A stretch of 64,000 nucleotides of DNA. Source: Saitoella complicata NRRL Y-17804. Taxonomy: Eukaryota; Ascomycota; Saitoellomycetes; Saitoellales; Saitoellaceae. The position numbers were made by a program, and so were the translations under genes. Positions 1-10,503 of this stretch are shown in pieces. The notes below the pieces were generated by a model that was not told where the DNA came from, ran no database searches, and saw only the letters and a list, made by a program, of their open reading frames with translations. The DNA lies in contig NW_017566995.1 in assembly GCF_001661265.1 (NCBI RefSeq), forward strand, positions 186,001-250,000. The letters run 5' to 3'. Numbering within the stretch: position 1 is the stretch's first letter; every line of letters starts with the position of its first letter.

Positions 1-181
1 GCTTGGTAATACCTATCCATCCTTGAGTTAGCAGCTGCTCCCATCCCTTCCTTCATTGGAGCCACGGTGAGAGTGTACCCATGATGTTGTCGCGCAGAAT
101 TCTGCGGTGACGCTTCTGAACGACGCATTTACCGCCGTTCTTGCCGAGGCCTTTGCCTCCCTTTCCTCCTCCGGGAGCCAT
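1..181 (-). CDS. Histone H4 variant, N-terminal part (cut by window edge)
   Basis: Exon 1 runs 181 down to 79. A 66-nt intron follows (78-13; donor GTACAC, branch GCTAAC, acceptor TAG), and exon 2 leaves the window at base 1. The spliced protein starts MAPGGGKGGKGLGKNGGK and continues through KRHRRILRDNIMGITK, which is the H4 tail and start of the histone fold. Canonical fungal H4 reads [21 protein letters not shown]. This copy carries about five extra residues, including CVVQ, just before the lysine equivalent to K16, and has Met for Gln in DNIQGI. Such a divergent copy fits an H4 variant rather than the main replication H4. The fold and C terminus lie outside the window. Confidence 0.85.
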
Positions 182-669
182 TGTCGGTGTGGTGGGGAGG
201 TTTGCGGGGTGGATGTGGGATAAGGATGGTGTATGGGATGGATGTATGGGTGACCTGCAGGCGGTTATGTCAGATGGCTATATGGCCATGCTCTGAAAAG
301 TCTGGATTAAGTAACATAACATAATATGATTCTGATTTTGCTTCCTTTGCCTTCCATCATGCTTCATCTCATTGGACCCTGAACGTGCACAGTCCCGGCC
401 GCGATACATTGTTTACGTGCCCCTGAATTGGGATATACGTCTCCAGCGGTAAACAGAGAGCAGCTCACATCAACAAAGCGCCTGGCCAGGCAGAGAGAAA
501 CGAAGTAGAACAGCTGAGCAACGTTCGCCAGTTACCTACGCTCTCTTGCTGCCGCGTATCCATCTACAGCTCACGTCGCCATCTTTCGGTCGCTATTACA
601 GTGGACTACGCTCTTTTGTCCCGCACGACGTAATCGAAGATTAGAAAAGAGCATATATTATACACAATC
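182..669. other. Divergent intergenic region, H4 variant / apsA
   Basis: About 490 bases separate two divergent start codons. An inverted CCAAT (ATTGG) lies near 371. No further gene, tRNA or repeat is visible; this is presumably a shared promoter. Confidence 0.5.
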
Positions 670-3600
670 ATGGCCGACGACCCGGCTACTCCAAATAGGT
701 CCGCGTTTGCGTTGAAACCAGCGCTACAACCACGACAAACACCAGCAGCCATGTCTGTCGACACCCCAAGCTCAGCCATATCGACTGCTTCAACAATGTA
801 CAATGACTCTCCTTCTGTGGTTAAGTCAAAACTCGAATCTAAACATGCCGAGATTATCGAGCAGCTAAATGCGGCGGGTATGCTCGGCATCAAGTTGACG
901 CAACAAAAGCAGAAGTATGAGGAGCGCATCAAGCAACTGGAGGAGGAGAAGGGTGAGAGGCTGAGTCCAGAAGCTCAAGCGCAGCTGGAGGAGTTGGCGA
1001 GGGAAGCCGCGGAAGCTGAGCGTGAGACCAGACGGCTGCTGAGTGGTTCATTGCGAGACAAGGAGAATGAATCGCCTACACGCAAGAGCCTGTTCGCTTC
1101 GCAAGGAACGGTATCGCCAAGCAAGAACGCACTTCACCCACGGGGTCGCCGCTCCAATCGTGACTCCAAGATTGTTCGACCCAACGACATCGAATTTGCA
1201 GCAGAACTTGGCCAGAACATGATTGAGGAGATTCGACGGCTCAATGCTGCGCTTGCTGAGCGGAATGAGGAGCTTCAGGAGTTCAAGTCTCGGAATATGG
1301 ATATGGAGAATATGGTGGCAGAGTTACAATCAGGTGTGCAGAGATTACGGAGCGAGAAGCATGATGATGAGGAGAAGATCTGGGATTTGGGTGTTCAGGT
1401 GCAGACACAGACCGACGAACTCCAGAAGACACAGGAAAAGATTGAGAGACTGGAGGCTGAGACCGCTCGTTCTGCACGTGAGAGAGAGGAGAAGAACCAG
1501 GCCATCGACCAGTTACAACAACGTGAGGAAGAGCTCGCCCGGGAGAAGGAGGACGTGAAGGCCAAGCATGAGCTTGAACTCGCCAATCTTCAGAAACGGG
1601 AAGCTTTCTTGAGGGAAGACAACGAAAACCTCGAACGACACCTTCAGGAACTCCGCGTGGAACTCGAATCTCGACCGACGCCATCGAAGGCTATGTCTGT
1701 GGAGGAGGTGGAGTTCGAGGCCTTCGATGACGATAACTTCTTCATGGATAACGCCGTGGACGAGTACGGTCCTATGGGAAGCCCTGTAAAGGGCACGCCC
1801 AGCAGAAATGCCACTATGGAGTCCGAGACCGCAAGAGCCAGCTTGGCACATGCCTATCGTATGCTTAAGTCTCAAAGGATCAAGATGAACCAGGAGAGGG
1901 CTGAGAAGGCTGAGCTGAGAAGGCGAATTGCAGAGCTAGAGGGCGAGACTGACACTGCAAACCGTAGGGCTAAGAAGGCTAAGGCTACGCCAGCTGCTGG
2001 AAAGCACAAGAAGGGTCTCAGTAAGTCCGCCGCTGACTTGCTCGGAGATAACAGGCGTCCTAGAAGTGAGGTTCTGTCTATGAGTTCGGAGTTTGACGAC
2101 TCTCAGGAGTGGGATGATGCCGAAGAGGAGGAGCATCTCGTCGATTCCGACGGGTTCAAGATTCCTAGACTCAACCGAAGCACTGCGCCAAGGTTTGCAC
2201 CACCTGCTCAGCCGCCGTTTGCTCCCAGCGTTCGATATTCGACCGCATCAGAATTCGAGACCGATGCGTACCAGACTGCGAACGATGCCTCTGAGGTGGA
2301 TGATGGTATGGCTACAGAGACCGATGCGTACAGGACTGGTGCTGAGAGTATCATGAACTCAGAGGAGGAAGAGGGCGAAGTTACTGAAACTGATGCTAAC
2401 TCGCCCAAGCGCATGGACAAGCCTAGCCCCAACGCATACCTTGACTCAGACTACTTGCCTGCTCAATCGTCGAGCGACAAGGTCCCTGATGATCACTACG
2501 CAAGTGAGGATTCTGAGCCTCCCAGTCCTACAGTGGGCAGCGCTAGGAAGTACGGTGGTCTTGGAAGTGGCAGACGTGTACCGAGTGGAGGGCAGTCTGG
2601 ATTCCGAGGCGGTATGTGGAACAAGAGGATTGATTCGCAGAACTTTGCAAGGTCTACACCGAAGGCATTGTTTGACGAACTTGCTGGCGACGATGGGTCC
2701 CCAGGAGCTGGTAGAGGCATGAGGCAATCCGGAAGTATGGCTACGATCGTGCCGGAGGACAGTGTTGTGCGTCCTGCGGAGGAGATTGCGGCGCTTGAGA
2801 CCAAGAGCAAGGAGCTCGAGCAGTTGTTGGTCGAGCATGCCGAGCTGGAGGCCAAGTTGAAGGAAGTTGAGCACACTGTCGCGGAAACTACGAAACAGCG
2901 CGGTGAATTGCAGGCACAGCTGGGAGAGATGGAGGCTAAGGCTGCTGAGTCGGCGAAGTTATCTGTGGTCCATACGGAGCTTGAGGAGAAGTTCAAGAAT
3001 GTCGAGGTTCAACGCACCGCCGCCGAGAACAAGCTTGCCGAACTGCAAAAGACTGTCCAGGACTCTGACACACGAGCGAACGAGGCTGTCAATGAGTTGG
3101 CACGTACCAAGGAAGCTCTTCACAGCGAGATTGCTGCCCTGCGGAAGACGCTGGCGGAGCAGACCGGCGTCTCCCAGGCTTTGCAGGAAGAGGTGAACAC
3201 TAGAAGGGACGAGATTCAGAAGCTCAAGTTGACTCTTAACGATAAGACATCCGCTTTGGATGCTCTCCGCAGCGATGTTACTACAAAGGACGCAAGGCTG
3301 AAGGGACTTGCAGAGCAGCTTGCGACTGAACATGCTGTGCTTGCTGCCACCCGTCAACAACTGGTCGATGAGGAGGCTAGAGGAGGAGAGGCTGCACATC
3401 GCCTCGAAGCAAGTGAGATCGAGATCCAGCAGAAAGCTTCGGAAATCCAAAGACTCAGTCAAGAACTCAGCGTGCAGCGCGCCGCCGTTGCCACTCTTGA
3501 ACAAAAGCTCGTGGACGGGGAGCGTAAGGTTGTCGATTCTACGGCGCAATTGGACGCACTCAGCACAGAGCTCGAGTCGGCCAAGAAGGCGCTTGAGGTT

Positions 3601-6600
3601 AAATCCTTTGCATTGACATCCACGAAGACAGAGCTGCAGAAGCTTCAGTCGGAATCTTCTGGTTTGCGTGAAGAGATGGACAGCCTGAAGCAGACACTTA
3701 CGTCCTCAGTGACTGAGCTTACCACTCTCAGAGAGCAGCACGGTAATGTAACATCCGCTTTGACCGTCAAGGAGTCCGAACTCTGCACCGTTCGTCAGAA
3801 TTTACAGGAGAAAACAGACGATGTTGAAAAAACCCTCGCTGATATACTCATTGCCAAGAAGGCGATTGTTAGTCTTCAAGAGCAACTGAGCGACGCGAAG
3901 GAGAAGGAGGAAGGCTTGGTCAAGGACATTGCGGCTAAGAACACCGATGCTGCTACAACGAATGAACTCGTCTCCTCTCTGCAGGACAAGATCAAGAACG
4001 TTGAGGAACAGTTGGCTGAGATTTCTAAGCAGAACGGTGCTCTCCAAGCGGAACTCGCAAAACGCAGAGACGAGTGGGACAGTGTGCAGAGTAATCTTGC
4101 TGAGAAGGACGCAAAGCACAAGAATTCGATCGAGGAGAAGGAGTTGGCAATCAACGAGAAAACCAACGAGATTACCAAACTCTCCTCCGAAGTCGCTGCT
4201 GCTGCGGTTACGATTGAGGATCTGCGGAAGCAGATTTCGGAAGGCGAGAAGGAAGCTGCTACGCTCGTTAATGAGGTTGAAGTGAAGTCTGCTGAAGCAG
4301 AACTTGCGAAAGCCGATCTGCACCAAAAGTCAGGTGAACTCGCGGCTCTGGTCGAACGCGAACAGGTATTGCAGCAACAGCTTGTCGAAGCTAATGAAAG
4401 TATCGCTGGTGCCCATGCACAGATCGACACCACGAAGGCTCAAGCACGAGAGGCTGCAGAGCAGGTCTCGCTTGAGCACAATGTAATCTTGAAGCGTGTT
4501 AAAGATGAGCATGATGTCCTCGAACAGGCGCTTGCAGAAGCCAAATCTGAGACTGCTACTAGCCGTGCTGGGCTTGAGGCCATCATTGCGAACAAGAACG
4601 CACAGTTAGATGCCGCCAAGGTTGTGTCGAGTGAGAACGAGGAGCAAAGGAGGACTTTGGAGACCCTCTACAAGCGTGTGGCAGATGCCGAGAAGGAGGC
4701 TACCACGTTGAAAGCTGAGCGTAGCAATGAACTCGTTTCAAGAGCAGAACAAGATTCAGTCATGCAACGTGAGCTTGACACCAGAGCTACGCAAATCGTT
4801 AGATTACTCGAGAAGGTGTCGTCACTTACAGCTAGAGTCGTTGAAGGTGAGAGCCTGAAGGCAGATCTTGATGACAGGACTGCTGAGCTCGAAGATGCTC
4901 AATCTACCTTGACAGACCTTAGCGAGAAACTGCGTCACACTGCGGGCAGGAACGTGACCATGCGTAAAGAGGTTGAGGCATCCTTGAACGAAGCTAGGGC
5001 GAATGCTGAAACAATCTCCGCAAAGCTTCGGGAAACACAAGCCGAGCTGGTTGCTGCTGTTGAGAGTGCCGAGACCTTGCGTCTGGACTTGCAGAGCAAG
5101 ATCGAGTCCTTGAGTGAGGAGTTGAAGGTGAAATCTATGAGGTTACAGAACGTTCAGGCTGAGCTTGCTGCTTCTGGGGAGAGACATAGTGAGGTTGCCC
5201 TTGTACTTGACGATGTCAAATATAAACTCGGAGTCTCACAGGCAGCATATCAGCACGAGCTTTCTCAACTTCAAGCCGCTCTAACCGACAAGTCGAAGCA
5301 GCAGAATATCTTGCAAGAAGCGCTTGATCGCAAGGCATCGGAGGTGGAGGGGTTGTCAAAACAGCTTCTCTTGCTCCAGAAAGCTAAGCTGGAGGGCGAA
5401 CAGGCCGCCGAGCTTACGCAAAGGAAGTTGCAGCGTGAGGTTGAAGCCGCGTCCGAGTGTGAACACCTGCTTAAGGCGGATTTGGACGTTAAGACTGATG
5501 AAATCGAGGAATTACAGGCGTCTATCACTGAGCTGAAGTCCATCGTTGATAGCCTGCGAGGTCAGGTGGATGAGGCAACTGCTGCAACCGCTCGTACCGA
5601 GGACAAGTTCGAAGCGGCTCGACAGGAGCTTGAAGGTGTTGCCTCGAAAGTCCGAGAGCAGGCGGCCAGTATTGACGCAACATCTGCACAGAGGGCTAAG
5701 ATCGCGGCGTCGTTGGAAGCGGAACGGAAGCTGAGTGATGGTCTTCGCAAGGAGCTGCTCAACAGTCAGTATAAGATTGATACGTTGACTGGCGATGTCG
5801 CTGCTGGTAAAGGTGACACCGCGAAGGTCCGTAGCGAGCTAGTTGCCACGAAGAACGAGCTTGAACGTGCACGTTCAGAAAATCAGTCTTCCATGGAAGC
5901 CCTCGAGGAAGCGCGTGTGGAGATTGCTTCCCTCAAAGCCGAGTTGCAGCGTTTGACAGCTCAGCTTCGAGAGTTGCAGGAGTCTGTCATGGCCGCTGCT
6001 GCGCGTGAAAGGGATAACTTTGTTTCCGCGCCCGTGACTGACAGCACCTTTGATTCACTGCTGCAGTCAGACACGGATTACCGTCGTCGAGACACAGTTG
6101 CAACTTCTGTCAGCTATGGGGGTATGGATGAAGAGGCACCTTCGTCAGTCGTACTTGCCGAGCCTCTGGCGAGAAGACTCGGTTCTGAACATCGTACTGG
6201 CGTTGTTGGCTTGCTGGAGCAAGATGCTCAATCGGATTCGGCTGGGAATGCCGCAAGCGAGTCTCTTGGACCTCTTAGGAGATCTCCGCCTTTGCAATCA
6301 CTGGCCGCCTTTTCGCATGCTCCATTGTCTGTTGAGGCATCGAAGGCCACTTCCCAAGGCGTGGTAGAGCATTCGCCTCCCACAACAGACAACTTGACTC
6401 AAACAGACGGCATCCCTTCCACCAGCAACTATCTCTACATTCGCCCCGAGGCACCTACGGCACAGCCGCAATCTATGGGTCCGCCAATGGCTCCTACCAA
6501 AGCACCGGATGCCTCGAGATTACGCGCTGCCCGTAGTATGACTGCCGTTCGATCGAACGCTACGGCTACCAGGGAACAGCGCGGCTCGATTAGCAATGCT

Positions 6601-7554
6601 CACGGACACCGTAGATCCGTTACAGATGATGCGCGATCGCGTAGAACGTCATTGTCCTCGTTCAGATCAGAGCTGGATGAGCGTCTACGATTGCGTGAGG
6701 ACGATATGCAGGATACCCGACCTAACGGAACAACGGATCCCAAGACGTTGCAAATTTTGATGCAAACCATGATTGGCGAGTATATGTGGAAGTACACTCG
6801 AAAGACGTTAGGCCAAGATTTGTCAAACAATAGGCACGCACGCTTCTTCTGGGTGCACCCCTACACGCAAACGCTGCACTGGAGTGACAAGGATCCTCAA
6901 AATGCTTCTGGCGAGGAAGTCAAGTCCAAGTCTACGCCAATCGAATCCGTCAGTGTTGTCGTGGACGAGAACCCTTACCCTCCGGGATTGCACCACGAAA
7001 GCATTGTGATCACTACTCGCAAGCGATCCATCAAGTTCACTGCACAAACACGGAGCCGTCATGAAGCATGGTACAGCGCGTTGTCTTACCTCATCAACCG
7101 TTCTAATAGCGGTGGTATGGAGGGCAATGTACAGGAGGCTGCTCCTGCCTATAGCGAAGATGATGTGCGGGAGTTCAACCCATCCTACAGCAGGCGTGTC
7201 CATGGGTCTTTGTCTTCTCGTGGAACAACGACGTTGTCTTCGCCAAGCACGTCAGCAAAGAGTACGCCTCAGCTCCAGCAAAACGCTGTCTTTTCACGGA
7301 TTAGCAGCATTTTCCGAGCCAATACTCTGAATGCTACACCAACGCAACGCAGCACCGCGCTGGCGACCGAAACCTTCGATGCCAGTGATGCATTTGATAG
7401 TGGTGACCACCACCACCATCACCACCACAACCACAACTCAATTAGAGATCGGGGTCAGTTGGAGAACGTGAGGGCGTGTTGCAATGGAAAGCACGATGTA
7501 AGCACCTTATCAAGGCGAGGGCGGCATGGCCGTCAAGAGCATACAGTTGTTTGA
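670..7554 (+). CDS. apsA: ApsA/Num1-type cortical anchor protein with C-terminal PH domain
   Basis: This single 2294-residue exon encodes a cortical protein of the ApsA/Num1/Mcp5 family, which anchors dynein, and in yeast mitochondria, at the plasma membrane for nuclear positioning. A short N-terminal coiled coil (about residues 50-90, HAEIIEQLNAAGMLGIK) matches the family's conserved start. An acidic segment near 475-500 (EFDDSQEWDDAEEEE, then SDGF) is followed by repeats built on ETDAYxT. Very long heptad-rich coiled coils fill about 680-1830. A PH domain lies at about 2025-2147 (MIGEYMWKYTRKT, ARFFWVHPYTQTLHW), the usual lipid-binding module. A His-rich run (seven His) sits near 2246, after the PH domain. 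ATG 670 is the first in frame and precedes the conserved block. Family assignment is firm; the fine function is inferred from homologues. Confidence 0.92.
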   Translation: MADDPATPNRSAFALKPALQPRQTPAAMSVDTPSSAISTASTMYNDSPSVVKSKLESKHAEIIEQLNAAGMLGIKLTQQKQKYEERIKQLEEEKGERLSPEAQAQLEELAREAAEAERETRRLLSGSLRDKENESPTRKSLFASQGTVSPSKNALHPRGRRSNRDSKIVRPNDIEFAAELGQNMIEEIRRLNAALAERNEELQEFKSRNMDMENMVAELQSGVQRLRSEKHDDEEKIWDLGVQVQTQTDELQKTQEKIERLEAETARSAREREEKNQAIDQLQQREEELAREKEDVKAKHELELANLQKREAFLREDNENLERHLQELRVELESRPTPSKAMSVEEVEFEAFDDDNFFMDNAVDEYGPMGSPVKGTPSRNATMESETARASLAHAYRMLKSQRIKMNQERAEKAELRRRIAELEGETDTANRRAKKAKATPAAGKHKKGLSKSAADLLGDNRRPRSEVLSMSSEFDDSQEWDDAEEEEHLVDSDGFKIPRLNRSTAPRFAPPAQPPFAPSVRYSTASEFETDAYQTANDASEVDDGMATETDAYRTGAESIMNSEEEEGEVTETDANSPKRMDKPSPNAYLDSDYLPAQSSSDKVPDDHYASEDSEPPSPTVGSARKYGGLGSGRRVPSGGQSGFRGGMWNKRIDSQNFARSTPKALFDELAGDDGSPGAGRGMRQSGSMATIVPEDSVVRPAEEIAALETKSKELEQLLVEHAELEAKLKEVEHTVAETTKQRGELQAQLGEMEAKAAESAKLSVVHTELEEKFKNVEVQRTAAENKLAELQKTVQDSDTRANEAVNELARTKEALHSEIAALRKTLAEQTGVSQALQEEVNTRRDEIQKLKLTLNDKTSALDALRSDVTTKDARLKGLAEQLATEHAVLAATRQQLVDEEARGGEAAHRLEASEIEIQQKASEIQRLSQELSVQRAAVATLEQKLVDGERKVVDSTAQLDALSTELESAKKALEVKSFALTSTKTELQKLQSESSGLREEMDSLKQTLTSSVTELTTLREQHGNVTSALTVKESELCTVRQNLQEKTDDVEKTLADILIAKKAIVSLQEQLSDAKEKEEGLVKDIAAKNTDAATTNELVSSLQDKIKNVEEQLAEISKQNGALQAELAKRRDEWDSVQSNLAEKDAKHKNSIEEKELAINEKTNEITKLSSEVAAAAVTIEDLRKQISEGEKEAATLVNEVEVKSAEAELAKADLHQKSGELAALVEREQVLQQQLVEANESIAGAHAQIDTTKAQAREAAEQVSLEHNVILKRVKDEHDVLEQALAEAKSETATSRAGLEAIIANKNAQLDAAKVVSSENEEQRRTLETLYKRVADAEKEATTLKAERSNELVSRAEQDSVMQRELDTRATQIVRLLEKVSSLTARVVEGESLKADLDDRTAELEDAQSTLTDLSEKLRHTAGRNVTMRKEVEASLNEARANAETISAKLRETQAELVAAVESAETLRLDLQSKIESLSEELKVKSMRLQNVQAELAASGERHSEVALVLDDVKYKLGVSQAAYQHELSQLQAALTDKSKQQNILQEALDRKASEVEGLSKQLLLLQKAKLEGEQAAELTQRKLQREVEAASECEHLLKADLDVKTDEIEELQASITELKSIVDSLRGQVDEATAATARTEDKFEAARQELEGVASKVREQAASIDATSAQRAKIAASLEAERKLSDGLRKELLNSQYKIDTLTGDVAAGKGDTAKVRSELVATKNELERARSENQSSMEALEEARVEIASLKAELQRLTAQLRELQESVMAAAARERDNFVSAPVTDSTFDSLLQSDTDYRRRDTVATSVSYGGMDEEAPSSVVLAEPLARRLGSEHRTGVVGLLEQDAQSDSAGNAASESLGPLRRSPPLQSLAAFSHAPLSVEASKATSQGVVEHSPPTTDNLTQTDGIPSTSNYLYIRPEAPTAQPQSMGPPMAPTKAPDASRLRAARSMTAVRSNATATREQRGSISNAHGHRRSVTDDARSRRTSLSSFRSELDERLRLREDDMQDTRPNGTTDPKTLQILMQTMIGEYMWKYTRKTLGQDLSNNRHARFFWVHPYTQTLHWSDKDPQNASGEEVKSKSTPIESVSVVVDENPYPPGLHHESIVITTRKRSIKFTAQTRSRHEAWYSALSYLINRSNSGGMEGNVQEAAPAYSEDDVREFNPSYSRRVHGSLSSRGTTTLSSPSTSAKSTPQLQQNAVFSRISSIFRANTLNATPTQRSTALATETFDASDAFDSGDHHHHHHHNHNSIRDRGQLENVRACCNGKHDVSTLSRRGRHGRQEHTVV

Positions 7555-7829
7555 TGTTATAGCTACGGACCGGCGTTATCTGCTTATACTTGAGGGACTA
7601 GTTAACTTCGCTGGTCGGGATAATGTAGTAATGATATATTGACTCGATATTGTCATGCCAGTCTGCCCGATTGACAATGGCATATGAGTCAACCAAGTAA
7701 ACTCCAAACACTGCCGTCTCAATCAAAGTATCGTATACATCAAACGGACTCCACTTTTTTGGCAGCCCTTCCTTGACATCTGCCCCGTCCCTAATCTCAC
7801 TCAGCAAACTCCCGTGCCACGCAGAGCGC

Positions 7830-8284
7830 TTAGTACTTGACAGGAGTGTGAGGGTAGTCAAGCTTGATGCCCTCCTCCACCATTCTCTTCTTAGCCTCCT
7901 CCATAGCCCATGTCTGAATACTGAGAAGAACATGTCAGCAAAATCCTGCATTCGTGTGAGCGCCGTTGCATACGTAGTGTCAGGCCTGTTGTAGTACAGA
8001 ATTCCTCCAATGACAAAACAACCACCATAGCCGTAAACCCAGATGTTTTCCCAGTCCTCCTTCTCGCGCTTCTCTCCTGGTTTGAGGCGCTTGTGATATA
8101 GTTAGCATTTCGACGCAATGTCGCCAATGGTCATAGATTGACGTACCGGCTCGCCAAAGAGGTTTCCTGATGGCTCATTGAAGGGGAGCTGACCGCCGGA
8201 TCCATTGCGGACCTGCTGGCCTCTGCGAGCGACACGAGTAAATGGGAGACGGCCCAACGGCAGAGATCGGATGCGAGGCAGCAT
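7830..8284 (-). CDS. NADH:ubiquinone oxidoreductase ESSS/NDUFB11-type subunit (complex I)
   Basis: The gene has three exons: 8284-8147, 8089-7974 and 7920-7830. Introns of 57 and 53 nt have donors GTACGT and GTATGC, and the first has a clear GCTAAC branch point. The spliced protein is 114 residues. It has an Arg-rich mitochondrial presequence, the family block FNEPSGNLFGEP, then KREKEDWENIWVYG running into one membrane helix (about GCFVIGGILYY). It ends IQTWAMEEAKKRMVEEGI. That order is diagnostic for the ESSS subunit of the complex I membrane arm. It is an accessory subunit of the mitochondrial inner membrane and has no catalytic residues. Presence of complex I excludes Saccharomyces-type yeasts. 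Confidence 0.9.
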
Positions 8285-8515
8285 TGGTTATGATGTCGGG
8301 TGATATGGGCGTGTGTGTGTTTGTATGTATCAGTATAGATTTCTTGGAGTTCAGTCCAGCCGGTCTGCTTCATGCAGGCCGATGCAGCTGTCCAGCCGGC
8401 CGCGGTGACCATCATGGAGGAGTACGGAAAATACGAAATTCTGATATGAAAGTAAAGTGCTGCCCATTGCAAATCGGACAGTGTGTTTGATGGTTTGTCT
8501 TTCATATCCCTATGA

Positions 8516-8692
8516 CTAGAACTCAACCGGTCCTGCGTCCGCATCCACATCCTCATCTTCAACAGAATCCTTCGGTTCTTTTGGTTCTTGTCCCTCGGCC
8601 ACTGCGTTGTGTCGTCCGCATAACTTAGAATCCTCGCCACACTCTCCTCTTCCGCACTTTCCAGCGGCAAGAAACTGATGCGAGTGATGCAT
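8516..8692 (-). CDS. Possible small Cys-rich ORF (58 aa)
   Basis: A 58-codon frame begins MHHSHQFLAAGKCGRGEC, includes a further Cys and a His (KLCGRHN), and ends in an acidic tail (VDADAGPVEF). The Cys/His spacing hints at a small metal site, but I recognise no family. It lies 24 nt downstream of the stop of the DUF2439 gene on the same strand. It could be an independent small gene, or a 3' exon of that gene if a splice near CATCAG at its start is used. It may also be chance. Confidence 0.25.
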   Translation of the reverse strand: MHHSHQFLAAGKCGRGECGEDSKLCGRHNAVAEGQEPKEPKDSVEDEDVDADAGPVEF

Positions 8693-8715
8693 ATAAAATG
8701 TAAATTTGTGTGAAT

Positions 8716-10503
8716 CTATTGATCACTCGCCTCTCGCTGCAACTGCGTTAACGTCCCTAATGGCATTGCAAGTGCAGATTGAAACCCAGGTGCGCGTTTG
8801 AATCTCGACGGCTGTCGAGCAGGTGGTGATCGCGCTGCCTTGGGTTTGGATTTGATCATACCGCCAATCGTCAACGTACTTTTCTTGGACGGACCTGCTG
8901 CAAAGAGAGAAGCCATGTCAAAGTCGTCTGACTCAGGCTCTGATATTTCGTCGTCGTCCGGTCGCGGAAGATCTGAAGGTTTGACCTGTTTCGGTAAACG
9001 GCCAACCTCCATAATGTCTTGTGTACCGGCTTGTGCTGACAAGCCAGTGATATCCTCTGCATTGCTGAAGTCCAGTTCTTTGGGTGATGTCTGGGCCCGT
9101 GGTATCACGGATGCATCCTTTCTCGGTGGTGAAGTTGCGATGGGTGACAATGGCTTCGGTAATGGAGGCACAGTGCGTGCATAGATGTGATCGTCCTTAG
9201 GCTCTTCCTTGATGACAACCTGGGTGTCTGGTATCGTCTGTCCCTCGTTCTGCGTGTCGAGGTTGAGCTGCGGGCGATGAAACGTGTTTCGTGAAGGATT
9301 ATTCTGCGGCCGCCCGCCCGCCGCTATTGCATCCAGCTTCGACCGCATCCTTTGTTGAATGGAAAGAGCATCCTCGAAGGGAGCAGGTTCTGGAAAGGAT
9401 GGTCCATCTGACACAGGCAGGCTAGTTCCAGCGCTTTTGGCACGCCTATCCTGTATGGGATCTTTTCGCTGCTGATGCCGGTTTGTAGGTGCAGGCCGTC
9501 CTCGACATGGCATTGGGGCTTCTCTTGGTAACGCTCCTGTTTTAGGAACACTGTGCAGATTTGGTCTCTGCTCTTCCGTGTCTTCGCGATAATCGTCGAA
9601 GAATTCGTCTGGAAGCGAAAGATCGGGGGTTGCGCTCGGCGTGGCCATGCTTCCATGCGCATGTCCAACTAGGCCATTGCCCAGATTATTTTGTTCCAAC
9701 GAACCTGTACGGGATACCGCACCTGGGGTAGCGTATCTTCTCTGTTGCTGGTATGGCTGCGGTGTTGCGGGTTGCGTTACAGCCGGCCCACGCTGCTGCA
9801 CCTGCGGTCTTTGAAGAGACATCTGAGCAGGTAGTGCATTTATTGGCTTGGTTGTTGGCGCCCGTAATGGACGAGTTGGAGTTTCGGTCTGATTATATGC
9901 GGTCCTAAACGCCGCTGGTTGTCTTGGTGAAACCGCAGGCTGCAGAGGTCCCCGAACAGACGGCGGCTGCAGTGAAGGTAATCGAAACGAAGGCCCGCTC
10001 ACCGGTGTAGGTAACGCAGATCGTCGTATGATAGACATTGTTCGATTTGGTCGTAATGTTTGCCGTACCGGCGTCTCCATATGCGTAGCGCCGTAGGATG
10101 GGCCCTTCGACATGACAGCTCGAGGTGCAGCTCCAAACCTCTTCACCCCCGTCCTGGCAGTCTTCTCCTGCGAGACATCGTCTAACGGTGCTCCTGACCT
10201 CTTCCGCACGAGTATTGGCGTGATGTCAGTCTGTGTAATCTCGATCACCCTCTCTACCGTGACTGTGTGCCGATCAAATCGAACTTCGTCGCCGACTGAC
10301 GGTACCGGGTGATTCGGCAGGAAAATGCTGTCCGTAAGCGTCCGTGTTTCATCATAAAGCATTGCACGAAAGTTGAACGCATGGAAACGAAGGATGCCAT
10401 CGTGCCACACCTTCTGCTTCTTGTGCTTGTCAGGCGTATACATGACGGCGAATTCATGCACGTTTGCCAGCATCGGCGGTCTGGGAGTGTCGGACAACGC
10501 CAT
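8716..10503 (-). CDS. DUF2439 / ZGRF1 N-terminal domain protein (Mte1/Dbl2-like)
   Basis: This intronless frame encodes 595 residues. Residues about 10-95 (EFAVMYTPDKHKKQKVWHDG, then FRAMLYDE, SIFLPNH, VGDEVRF) form the DUF2439 domain found at the N terminus of human ZGRF1, yeast Mte1 and fission yeast Dbl2, which act with helicases in homologous recombination. The rest is disordered, rich in Pro, Gln, Ser and Arg, with an acidic patch near 540 (DDDEISEPESDDFDMASLF). The helicase and GRF zinc finger of human ZGRF1 are absent, as in yeast Mte1. A role in D-loop or recombination control is inferred from the domain only. Confidence 0.75.
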   Translation of the reverse strand: MALSDTPRPPMLANVHEFAVMYTPDKHKKQKVWHDGILRFHAFNFRAMLYDETRTLTDSIFLPNHPVPSVGDEVRFDRHTVTVERVIEITQTDITPILVRKRSGAPLDDVSQEKTARTGVKRFGAAPRAVMSKGPSYGATHMETPVRQTLRPNRTMSIIRRSALPTPVSGPSFRLPSLQPPSVRGPLQPAVSPRQPAAFRTAYNQTETPTRPLRAPTTKPINALPAQMSLQRPQVQQRGPAVTQPATPQPYQQQRRYATPGAVSRTGSLEQNNLGNGLVGHAHGSMATPSATPDLSLPDEFFDDYREDTEEQRPNLHSVPKTGALPREAPMPCRGRPAPTNRHQQRKDPIQDRRAKSAGTSLPVSDGPSFPEPAPFEDALSIQQRMRSKLDAIAAGGRPQNNPSRNTFHRPQLNLDTQNEGQTIPDTQVVIKEEPKDDHIYARTVPPLPKPLSPIATSPPRKDASVIPRAQTSPKELDFSNAEDITGLSAQAGTQDIMEVGRLPKQVKPSDLPRPDDDEISEPESDDFDMASLFAAGPSKKSTLTIGGMIKSKPKAARSPPARQPSRFKRAPGFQSALAMPLGTLTQLQREASDQ

